Below are positions 49,815 through 59,761 of a DNA stretch of 64,000 nt, piece by piece; position 1 is the stretch's first letter; each line of letters begins with the position of its first letter. This stretch comes from Hofstenia miamia (taxonomy: Eukaryota > Xenacoelomorpha > Acoela). The notes below the pieces were generated by a model. It worked only from the letters and a program-made list of their open reading frames with translations. It had not been told where the DNA came from and searched no databases. The DNA lies in the NCBI GenBank assembly GCA_004352715.1, contig SCFE01000098.1, positions 390,753 to 454,752 of the forward strand. The letters run 5' to 3'. The translations under genes and the position numbers were made by a program.

Positions 49815-50747
49815 GTGGATTGGCCCAGAAGTCCTAATACGGTGAACTGATCAGTAATATTTTAATCATTTGCATGTAAAACAAACATATAATCCAAAAA
49901 TTGAGCAACGAGAATGAATTCAAAGACTCTCACGATCAACTCTGTTATAATATTTCATTTTGTTAAGTCACTTTTAATGATTAAATTAATTATTTTACAA
50001 TTTAATTTAAATTGCTAAGTCACATTTATTCAACGAATGTGATGACATCGATTAATGACATAGAAATTGAATTTGAAATTTGTTCAGAATTTCTTTCACA
50101 CTGCCGAATAATTTTAATTGTTTCTTGTCACTTAACAGCCACAAAGCAAGCCAGCCTGATTATGACTGATTTAAGTCCGCTCAGCGTTGCACAGTGTCTG
50201 ATTGCTAGTGTTTGGGTTCACGACCGCCACATTAACAAAATGACTATGGACTGCATTCGAGCCAACTTTACTCAACGCTTTGGCAAACCAGCAAAGTTAG
50301 TCTGTATTTGTGGGAGAAAGAAGGTGTTCCAAACCATTTCCTCGAATACGCTGGAGAAAATGTCAGTAAGAACCTGGCGAAGGATCCAACTGTGTCTGAC
50401 TCTGATGGCGCTCATACTGATCCTCTTGATTATTAATATGCCTATCCAATAGATAAACCTGGATAATATTGGTGTTTTTTTCTTTCAACAAACGAGTTAT
50501 TAATCAATGTTAGCACATTCATCAATTTTATGTGACTTAATTTAAATTAAATTGTTAATTAAAAAATTTATTTTAAATTTAAACATTAAAAGTGACTTAA
50601 CCAAATAAAATATTATAATAGATTTGATCGTGAGAGTATTCGAATTCATTCTCGTTGCTCTATTCTTGGATTCTATGTTTGTTTTACACTCATATGATTA
50701 AAATATTTCTGATCAGTGACCTGCATTCTGACTTCTGGTCCATCCTG
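49815..50747. mobile_element. TA-flanked fold-back transposon with about 250-bp arms
   Basis: The left arm starts GTGGATTGGCCCAGAAGTCC. The right arm, reversed, starts CAGGATGGACCAGAAGTCAG. TA lies just outside each end (49813-49814 and 50748-50749). Arm similarity runs through actgatcag, atattttaatcat, gtaaaacaaacata, gcaacgagaatgaattc and ctctcacgatcaa to about 50065 on the left and 50497 on the right. A single-copy centre of about 430 bp holds the only ORF. TA duplication points to the Tc1/mariner superfamily or another TA-targeting group, but no DDE enzyme fits within it. Confidence 0.82.
50162..50452 (+). CDS. Small HTH-like ORF inside the fold-back element
   Basis: Starting from the ATG at 50162 (an in-frame ATG also exists at 50012, inside the arm) the frame gives a 96-aa protein beginning MTDLSPLSVAQCLIASVWVH. 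The segment LSVAQCLIASVWVH...CIRANFTQRFGKPAKLV resembles the N-terminal helix-turn-helix (DUF4817-type: hydrophobic helix, then F..RFGKPAP) found on some transposase-derived proteins. After about codon 42 an alternative frame reads LYLWEKEGVPNHFLEYAGEN, which may be the true continuation, implying a frameshift near 50300. No catalytic residues are present. It could be an orphan DNA-binding fragment of the element's parent. Confidence 0.45.
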   Translation: MTDLSPLSVAQCLIASVWVHDRHINKMTMDCIRANFTQRFGKPAKLVCICGRKKVFQTISSNTLEKMSVRTWRRIQLCLTLMALILILLIINMPIQ

Positions 50748-50749
50748 TA

Positions 50750-53195
50750 CAATGATGGGTACAGATTTTCATACCTAGCCCTGCATTGATATTAAATTTA
50801 TATTGCATCCAAATTCCGATTTTCATCTTTATGTACACATACTAAACCCACTCTCAGCTTTCAAATATTTGTTAGAAATATTCAATTCAACATGAAAATA
50901 AGCTGAACTCTAACAACTGCACTGTACAACGGGTTGTTGCGGAAATTCTAAATGAATATTTTGGGAATTTCAACGCTAAAACCTGAACTGTATATCACTT
51001 ATATGTTCGTTATGCAAATCAATTTCACATATTCTAACTTAGGTTATATCCAACCCATGTCCACTCTTGATTAGGTCAGGTTCCTTAGTAAAATATAAAA
51101 ATAATCAACAACTAACAACATTGTGTTTAATTAAAATGAAAAATTATTTTATCAGAAACCGCATACCAGAAATTGTAAAAAGAATGAGGATTTCTGACGA
51201 TTAGTTGAAGGATTGTAAAAATATATATGTAAACTACACTGCTTAGGGAACGATGTGTGTGAATAAAAACTAGGTAATGTGTTCTATAAACATTTAGATT
51301 ACACTTATAGTCAAAAGCTAGGGTAAACTTCTGCTTGTAGCATTACCTATATTATACATAGTGTTCTCATTGCAATCATATTTTTAACCTATAAACCTTG
51401 TTAATGTGTGAAAACATTCAGGTCTGCAAATACAGGAGTTAGTGCGACCGACCGCTTTGAAAAATCATCTATGATTTGCTTGCAATTGCAATTTCAAAGT
51501 GCTGTTGTAATCGTCAAAATTTTGATAAATATCAATGACCCTACGATTAACACCCGTTCCGAAATAATGGAATATGCACATTGGAATGCCATTTTTTCAA
51601 GAAATGTCATTGAATTGGTGTGCAAGCTTTCCCTCGAGAGTGTTTTTCCTTGTTGGCCAATCAAAATTAGGGAGCATTCGGGTGGAATCTAGCCAAAATG
51701 GCAATTTCTTTCATAGTGAATGTTTTCAAACTTTTAGCTTTTGTTGTAGGAGTGGTTAATAAATGCCACACAATTTGCTGGAACTTTGATTTGTATAAGT
51801 TGCAATTGGAATCAAACTTTTAGGATATATATATTAAATTCATTCGAAGCTAAGCAAATTTTTGTCTACATAGACTGTTTATTATGAATAAATAAAGCGA
51901 AGACGAGTTACCATGCTGTGAAATATATTTCATTTATATATATTTATATATCTGTTATAATTTTCAAAATTTGTATGATGAAAGTACTTAACCATATCGG
52001 ATCGGACAAGCTTGCTTCAATGTCATTCTTTTGATGCATAACCAGCTAAGTTCTTACTCTTATAAATTCAGAGGTCCAGGTCCCCCAGGGTCAATTTTTC
52101 ACAGCGGGTCACCAGTTCAAAGATTTCCTACATGGAAAAATCCATTAAGACATTTTGCTTAAAGTTTAAGTTAAGGTTTTGAGAATCGACTATATTGTAT
52201 GAGGATATCTATTTCAGGCCAGAAAATCTAACGAGAATAATAAAAATTGGTATATAAAGTTGGTTATGTATTTTGTGAGTTTCTATGAAAAAATATATTG
52301 ATTTTCTTTGTAGTCTTGCAATCATAGGAATTCAATTTGAGTTTTTTGTTTCTATTTAATAAATTATGGATGAAGCCTATTTAGTGTTTTGAATTCAAAG
52401 CATGCATAATCTTTCAGGAAGTGAGAGTTACAAGCAAGAAATTTGAAGATATTTAAGAGTTGAGAAATTTTCAATATTATGAAATATTTCAAATTACTAC
52501 CCACATCTTGAAACTAGCAAAATTTTAATATTTTTTTAATACAACTAAAAATATTACTAGCAGTTCCTTAAATTTAACATTAATTTATTCACTAAAATTA
52601 TTATTATTATTACTGTCTGTTTTACCTTAAAGCTTAATTTTGACAAAAACTATTTTTTAGTGCAAAATCATTTGGCATTAACAGTGACTTATATAAATGG
52701 ACTTTGGTTACCTTAGTAATCAACAAAAGAAAGCTTTGAAAATGTACAATTTTCAAGAGAACTTCTTCGGTACTATCATATTCATTCCAAAGTTCAATTT
52801 TCAATAGGTTGAATGGGGTACAGCGGTAACTCAATATTGCTCTTTACATTGTGTCAATTATGTACATGTATATTATTTATAATCGTACCAATATTTGATT
52901 TTAGTGACTATTATTGACTTTGAGATATATTTTGTAGCAGGATGAAGAAGTAGTAAAAGTTTTTGTGCAATGCATTAAAAAATATCTTGATCCCACAATT
53001 CGACAATCGAAGAAATGATTTTTTTTCATACATCATAGCGCATCATACTTTACAGTTGACATTGTAAATACCTTCTAGATATTCAAAACATTACAATATT
53101 CTATTCACGAAGAATTCCCCTGAATTAACCTAGAAGAAATTTGAGCAATGTTAATGTCGGAGACCAAGTCTCAAAGAATTCTGGATTTCAATGAA
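50750..53195. other. No recognisable gene
   Basis: AT-rich sequence. Overlapping small frames near 51408-51759 carry no motif I can assign. No repeat with a partner was found. Confidence 0.4.
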
Positions 53196-53198
53196 TCC

Positions 53199-53201
<3 letters not shown>

Positions 53202-53236
<35 letters not shown>

Positions 53237-53727
53237 NNNNNNNNNNNNNNNNNNNNNNNNNNNNNNNNNNNNNNNNNNNNNNNNNNNNNNNNNNNNNNNN
53301 NNNNNNNNNNNNNNNNNNNNNNNNNNNNNNNNNNNNNNNNNNNNNNNNNNNNNNNNNNNNNNNNNNNNNNNNNNNNNNNNNNNNNNNNNNNNNNNNNNNN
53401 NNNNNNNNNNNNNNNNNNNNNNNNNNNNNNNNNNNNNNNNNNNNNNNNNNNNNNNNNNNNNNNNNNNNNNNNNNNNNNNNNNNNNNNNNNNNNNNNNNNN
53501 NNNNNNNNNNNNNNNNNNNNNNNNNNNNNNNNNNNNNNNNNNNNNNNNNNNNNNNNNNNNNNNNNNNNNNNNNNNNNNNNNNNNNNNNNNNNNNNNNNNN
53601 NNNNNNNNNNNNNNNNNNNNNNNNNNNNNNNNNNNNNNNNNNNNNNNNNNNNNNNNNNNNNNNNNNNNNNNNNNNNNNNNNNNNNNNNNNNNNNNNNNNN
53701 NTATATATATATATATATATATATATA
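53202..53727. repeat. (TA)n microsatellite with a 465-base gap
   Basis: The left contig ends in a TA run plus agggt, then N 53237-53701, then another TA run plus agggtgtatc. The repeated agggt suggests both contig ends are the same position and that the gap contains little or nothing. Confidence 0.85.
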
Positions 53728-54282
53728 GGGTGTATCAAATTTTATCTTAGGAATTTAAAGATTTCTAATTTTTTAACGATGCAATAGATTCCAACATTAC
53801 TTCATACTCAATTACTATAGATTATGGCATTTACTTACATTTTCAATTTTTTAAATCGGCGAATTTTTACTCAAGTTATGACCTTTCGATGTAAAAGCAC
53901 AGTTTTTGTTCCACAACAATTATAATTTATCAAATTTAGTTAGCAATTGTGTACTGACGACGAATAAAGTTGGATAGAAAAGAATCATGGCGGTGTTTTC
54001 TTGGAAACACATTGATATCTAGGAAGAAATATGTGTGTTTTAGCGCAGCTAAAAGATAGGACAACTGTAACATAGAAACCGATTTCTAGGGTTCAACTAA
54101 AGCAAAAGTGCAATTTTACTCCAAAGGTCATTATTGGAGTTAAAGGTCGCTCATTTCAAAAATTCAAAATGCAAGTAAAATGGCATAATCTATAGTAGGT
54201 GTGTATGAGGTCATGTTGAAATCCATTGCATCGTTCAAAAATTAAAGATACTTAAAATCCTTAGACAAAGTTTGATGCAACC
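53728..54282. mobile_element. TA-flanked fold-back MITE, arms about 175 bp
   Basis: The left end GGGTGTATCAAATTTTATCT and the reversed right end GGTTGCATCAAACTTTGTCT continue in parallel. Shared stretches are ttaggaatttaaag/taaggattttaag, aacgatgcaat, ctatagattatg and gacctttcgatgtaaaa/gacctttggagtaaaa. Both ends abut TA tracts. The centre (about 53905-54105) has no open frame of note. The end sequence differs from the element at 49815, so this is a separate family. Confidence 0.8.
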
Positions 54283-54291
54283 TATATATAC

Positions 54292-54336
<45 letters not shown>
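54283..54336. repeat. TA/TACA microsatellite
   Basis: tatatatacatacatacata followed by a pure TA run at the right edge of the fold-back MITE. Confidence 0.9.
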
Positions 54337-54339
<3 letters not shown>

Positions 54340-54963
54340 TAATGCTATTTAATACAAAATGCCTTAATTTGTTCTTACACTAATTAAACATGCTGGTTAA
54401 GCTTAAAATTTTATTGTGGATTTAAAATTTTCTTTTGAATAATTGGAATATTTGCATTATTTGATGTATGCAATAGTAGGCATGGTTTTTTGTTTATCAA
54501 AGAATGTAGCAACATGCTCGTATTCGATAAAAGAAGTGTATTTTTTAATGAGACATTTAATAACTTCCCAAAATATAATCGACCATGAAATTTCAATTTA
54601 CAAAGAAGAAAGGAATACTTGAATTATTCATTTTTTTCATTCAATTAAGAAAGATTTTTGTACTGAAAGCTTATGCAATTAAGTAAGAAATGCTTTCACA
54701 ATAAATTTTAACGACATTTTAATTAATTCTTATATTTTTTACCCTTAATTCATAATTCATCAGTTATAAGAAATTTTCTTCTTAATGCATCAGCACTGAT
54801 TCATACAAAGATTTTCACATTAGCTAGCCTGGGTATGAGATATTTTTGAAATTTTCTCCAGCTCTTGCTGCAACCTTTCATAATTTTTTAAGTTACACTA
54901 GCAAAAAAATTAAGCAGGAAACAAAAGAATGTTTCTACATTTTCCTTAATATAACTTACAATA

Positions 54964-55014
<51 letters not shown>

Positions 55015-55753
55015 TTGCTTCAATCAAAATTTTGTGTATTTTTATTTAAACTTAGAAACCTTAGAAACACATTTCAATACAAATAGTTAGTGTAATTAAT
55101 GCCAGTACACAATTAGCATAATTAAAAATCTTCTGTTGGCAAAGTTTAGTAAATTCACTCGCCAATTTATATCGGCTAAATTGCTCAAGGTACATGACAG
55201 AGTTTCAATCATTGAATTCTCCAAGCTGTCACTAATTCATGTTTTACCTCAGTTGATGAAATTGCATTCTTAATTTATATGCAACATTAAAATTGATAAG
55301 CTCAGCATTTGCCCAAAGCATAAGTGAAACCTTTGAATTTTTATTAATCAAAATTCATCTTTAAAAATGCTTGCGATAAATATACGAATCGTTCATGGCC
55401 AAAAGATTAGATTTACATTGCAAAAATCAATCTAAAAATATCAATGATTTTTTAAAACTGTCATCAAAATTAAAAACAAGATAATTTTAATTATTTATAT
55501 TTAGTCAATAGATGGCTCTGATCGTACTTTTAGAAAGTTAGAAAGTTTGTCAAAATAATTGTACATAGCGATCTCGTCTATAATGTTCAATAACAATTAT
55601 TAAGTAATTTTTCACTACTTAGTAAACTGAATTTTCTAGTCAGTTACTGCTTGCCGAGGAATTCAGTAATTATTTCTTCCAAATCAATTTAATGACTGTT
55701 GAAAATATGTTCTGGCTCTATGATTCGAGTAAATAACTAATTGCACATTGAAA
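54337..55753. other. No recognisable gene; 3' flank of the GPCR gene
   Basis: AT-rich sequence, with a long TA run at about 54966-55011. Nothing else recognised. Confidence 0.45.
54966..55011. repeat. (TA)n microsatellite
   Basis: About 46 bases of uninterrupted TA, the longest fully sequenced run in the window. Confidence 0.95.
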
Positions 55754-55755
55754 CA

Positions 55756-55761
55756 TTTATT
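55756..55761 (-). promoter_or_regulatory. Poly(A) signal of the LDLa-GPCR gene
   Basis: AATAAA on the minus strand about 92 bp beyond the receptor stop codon. It is a plausible cleavage signal. Confidence 0.6.
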
Positions 55762-55853
55762 TTAAGGGATAATGTCACAATTTATATACATTTTCACAAA
55801 ATACAGACACATATTGATTAAACTAAGAGCAATAACCATATACGCAGACGTAT

Positions 55854-57969
55854 TCAACAACGGCGAACGAATTTTAGACATATTTTTATAACTTTTTTTC
55901 GAATTGTTCCAGACAAAAGAATGTATATCCAAGGATTCAATGCACTCATTATCATGTAGAAATCTTCAGATGTTCGAAAGATGTACTTATCAAACTGCGA
56001 CAAAGAGTAAAGACCCTTTGAATTATAGGTTGCATCATCTGTGCTCCATGGCAAAATGAACTGAGTAATTTTCTGAGACATAAATGGGTCTCTAATCAAG
56101 TACTCCTGGATTAATCGAAGCTTGTGGTAGATCAAGGGAATAGTAAATACCAAATATATAAGATTACTCATTAAGCAAATCAATGAAAACTTAATGCAGG
56201 CCTTCATAACAGGCGTTTTGATTTTGTTCTTCATGCTGGAGTAGATGACAAGAAGATATATTGAAGATTGGATCAATACAGGAACAGCAATGAAAATAAG
56301 GATTTNCACTCATTATCATGTAGAAATCTTCTGATGTTCGAAAGATGTACTTATCAAACTGCGACAAAGAGTAAAGACCCTTTGAATTATAGGTTGCATC
56401 ATCTGTGCTCCATGGCAAAATGAACTGAGTAATTTTCTGAGACATAAATGGGTCTCTAATCAAGTACTCCTGGATTAATCGAAGCTTGTGGTAGATCAAG
56501 GGAATAGTAAATACCAAATATATAAGATTACTCATTAAGCAAATCAATGAAAACTTAATGCAGGCCTTCATAACAGGCGTTTTGATTTTGTTCTTCATGC
56601 TGGAGTAGATGACAAGAAGATATATTGAAGATTGGATCAATACAGGAACAGCAATGAAAATAAGGATTTCAGAAATCTTATTAATTAGGTTATTACGACT
56701 ATCAAAGATCAAGCTTTGAAACCATGAACTTTGCACTGAAAGTTCATCTACGGAGTAGGCCTTTAAAAAACCATACGTGCAGTGCATATTAAAATCATGT
56801 ATAGCATACGGATAAATTGTAGAAACAAATTCCCAGCTTGATTGAATAGAAAACCACACACCAATGGCCAACGCAATAAAGTCTAAGATACATACAAAAA
56901 GCAGTCGATTACGCAAACTTAAGACTGTCTTGGATTTCACAGGGAAGTTGACGAGAATCAATCGCTCGACAGCAACACCAGCCAGATTCCACTGAGAGAT
57001 GCAAAGGTTCACTGTGCGAAGTATTGTTACATAATAACAGAAATAGAAAAATTTAGGAAACAGCTCATAATAGTTGTTAAACCTTTCAACTCCATAAAAT
57101 GTAGTACCCCAAAATGACTCAATTATTCTGAAAGTCATTCGTAGCCAGCAATTTATGAAGTCGGCACAAGCTAAGTTGCAGATGATGATGTAACTGTAGT
57201 TCTTATTCTTGTATTCATCATAGGCTAGTAAGATAATGAGCACGTTAGCAAATCCTAATAAAAGCCCAATAACGTTCAAAATGAAAATGGTGAACTTTAC
57301 CAAGTAATGTGAATATTCGTTCATATGGAGAAATACATATTCCTCATTTGTAAACAAGTCATTCCAGGTGGGATTTTGACACAATGACCGCAATCCCGCA
57401 ATCATATACCTTTCTAACTCAGACGGGATTGATTCTGATAAGCTGAATGTTTCTGTATTCGTCTGATGCTTGTACATTGTAATCGCTACATTGTTAACCA
57501 CATACTGGATTGAGGCATGGCTATACCAAATGTTTAAACAATTTTTAGGATAAAAATCACTTGTATTGCAGTACTGCTCATCAGTGAAATCATTAACATT
57601 AATTCCAAAGAAGCAATCGGGCACACCATCACACCATTCATTTGGCGTAAAGCATTTAGCTGATTCGGTGCATTTAAATTCAGGGCAGTTGCAATTTTCC
57701 TCATCGCTGTGATCGTTATTAAAAAATATTCTGTCTGCCTTAATAACACAGTCAAAGTTTGTGTCGCAAAGTTTGTCTTTCGTAATGCAAACTCTTGAAG
57801 ATAAACAAGTGAATTCCATACATGAATTACAGAACCTCATTTCGTCTTCAGGATACAAGCAATCTTGAACCCCGTCACAAAGCTTGTCTTTATTTACACA
57901 TTCTCTTGACGTCTGACATGCATATTCATCTTCATCGCATGCAACTGCAAACATCATATATGTCAACAT
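55854..57969 (-). CDS. Class A GPCR with three extracellular LDLa modules, about 583 aa
   Basis: Three LDL-receptor class A repeats lie at about residues 11-47, 50-93 and 95-134, each with six cysteines. DG..DC acidic calcium-site motifs are clear in the first and third (LCDGVQDC, WCDGVPDC). After a linker of about 85 aa come seven membrane spans: TM1 (about 223-249, GFANV with N242), TM2 (NLACADF with D270), TM3 starting near C311 and ending in ERL at 335-337 in place of DRY, TM4-TM6, then TM7 with NPWIY at 557-561 and a short basic tail ending FVRRC. This is a plasma-membrane receptor, presumably G-protein coupled. LDLa plus class A 7TM recalls relaxin receptors and mollusc GRL101, but no leucine-rich repeats are present. 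A single N at 56306 precedes a repeat of coding sequence, so residues 1-554 come from 57969-56307 and the tail from 55943-55854. The signal peptide is poor; TTTGCAG|TTGCATGC at about 57947 could be an acceptor, so the true first exon may lie upstream. Confidence 0.85.
55945..56668. repeat. Duplicated GPCR exon segment at a single-N joint (assembly overlap)
   Basis: Bases 55945-56305 and 56307-56668 are the same sequence apart from one evident substitution (tcttcagatg against tcttctgatg), which is silent in a serine codon. The copy at 56307 stops abruptly before NPWIY. This is an unmerged overlap of two contigs, probably two alleles. Confidence 0.9.
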
Positions 57970-57982
57970 GTTTGCATGTGTG

Positions 57983-58000
57983 TATATATATATATATATA
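57983..58000. repeat. (TA)n microsatellite
   Basis: Short TA run between the GPCR start region and the mariner relic's left end. Confidence 0.85.
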
Positions 58001-58002
58001 GA

Positions 58003-59050
58003 CTAGGTTTTCGCAAAAGTCTTGTCGCCAATACTTAAACTTATAATTAAATACTAATAGAATTTCAGATAAGCATTTACGCTTTTATGCATATACTCAT
58101 TATGCATTTGGTGCATGTTTTACTGACATCAATCTTGAACTTGTAACACCATCATCTAAAAGAACACCATCATTAAGAACTATATAAAGATGGGGGAAAG
58201 ACTTGAAATATAAAACAAAAAACACGTTCAGTGAAGAAGCTCGTTCAGGGAGACCACGAATTTCAACAGACGTTAATTCGAAGGAAAATTTGAAAGCAGG
58301 GATTGAAAATTCTTTGTTATCACTTCGAAAAGAATAATATATAAAATGAATTATTTATGGAATGTGAGTTCCGCACAAGTTAAATTAAGCAGAGAGTTTA
58401 GTGTTGTCGAAATTTTTTAGAAGTGCTATCTCAAAATTACCTCTATCACGGATGGGCAGTACAAGCTTAATCATGGATATGTATTGACAATTTATCTGAC
58501 TCTAAGCGTAGAGTATGGATTCAATCAGCTTAGGATTGCCTCAAATGCTACGTTTTTCAATTTGTTTTCCTCGTAATGTAAGATAATTTCTGGATAAGAA
58601 AGCTCCTGATTCAGCTGTCAAGAGTGATTCATTTGCAAATTTCTTAACATTCAAAAAGCAGACATGTGAGAAACGAAGACGGAATCCAATCAAATGTCCG
58701 ACCTCCTTTTGCAGATAGATAATAACAATCGCATACGGTTCGTAGTTCCCAACAGTTTCTTGAACAATGTGGAGCAATGTTAGTCAGACATGTACCTTCC
58801 GCGCCTGACTTGAAACTTTGCGATAGGTTTCTTTTTAGAAACATGAAGCATCACATAAAAGTGTTACTATTTCATGGGAAATTGATGTGGTTGCCACAGC
58901 AAGAACTATGTGCATTAGCTTCAGCCTTTACAGCTACAAAAACAAATTGACAAGTTTAACTATTACATTGTAATAAACTGTCAAAAATATAAATAGAAAA
59001 TGTATTGAATTCCTCTTTACCTTGACGACAAAACTTTTGAGACAACCTAG
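58003..59050 (+). mobile_element. Degraded mariner-like element
   Basis: The left end CTAGGTTTTCGCAAAAGTCT followed by TGTCG, and the reversed right end CTAGGTTGTCTCAAAAGTTT followed by TGTCG, are mariner-type inverted repeats. TA follows the right end (59051-59052) and lies 2 bp before the left end. Inside, a frame with EEARSGRPRIST (about 58234-58270) matches the linker between the HTH motifs. The remaining 600 bp are too decayed to place the catalytic residues. At 1,048 bp it is slightly short of a full mariner (about 1.3 kb). Confidence 0.7.
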
Positions 59051-59061
59051 TATAATAATTC

Positions 59062-59387
59062 TTGAAATTATGGTAAGTTACTATCCAATGAAATACAATT
59101 TGTAATTAATATTAAAAATCTGTGGTTTGTAGGCATACGCTAAAAGCAAATCTTAAAGTGCTGTCATTTCAGGGAATGTCACCCATCATTTTATTGCGTT
59201 TATGTTTTTTTGTCAAAAAATAAATACCTTGTTAAATAAATCTTAGTAAAGAAGAACATAAAAATTTAATTTAGGATTCTATATTTGCAATATTTCGACA
59301 GTTTTGGAATGGTGTAGTCAAGCTACTTATCACTCAACTTGTCCGCAATCAGAAAATACACTTGGTTTTGTGGTATTGTTCTGCGGC
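59062..59387. other. No recognisable gene
   Basis: AT-rich spacer between the mariner relic and the next MITE. Nothing recognised. Confidence 0.4.
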
Positions 59388-59761
59388 CAAGGCAATTTTC
59401 TTGGCCGTAGCCGGCCATGCAAAATAAATTTGATCTTAGCCGGCCGTTGGCCGTAAGCCTTTGGCCGTAGTGCTCTAGCCGTAGTTAGCCGTTAACCATG
59501 ATATTTTTACCATAATACTACTAATTGAAATACTGCAATTTTCAATGAAAAGATTCAAATTTGTTCACAGTTCGAACAATTAAAAAAAATGGTCAAAGCG
59601 TCTAAGTTTTAAACACAAAAATAAAGAACGTGGAAATAAATTGTTCATCATAATGTTCAGAAATTTATCTTAGCCAAAATTTTGGCCGTAAACAAAATCT
59701 TTGGCCGCAGCCGGCCGTTTGCTGCGGCTACGGCCGGCTAACGGCTAAGATGTGGGCACAG
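59388..59761. mobile_element. GC-rich MITE with GGCCG-rich inverted ends
   Basis: Both ends carry repeated TTGGCCGTAGCCGGCC-like words in opposite orientation (about 59400-59500 and 59680-59757), around an AT-rich centre. The left end is caaggcaattttcttggccg. The right end reversed is ctgtgcccacatcttagccg. A decayed 8-bp duplication may flank it (ctgcggcc / cgatggcc, 5 of 8). The borders are approximate. Its sequence differs from the MITEs at 17160 and 23852, but its design is the same. Confidence 0.65.

Noticed and set aside
51408-51759. Overlapping 94- and 61-aa frames
   Set aside because: No recognised domain. Two frames of the same strand open by chance over a less AT-rich patch.
58541-58844. 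Minus-strand frames of 66-78 codons inside the mariner relic
   Set aside because: They lie antisense to the RSGRP-bearing frame and match nothing. They are treated as shadows.
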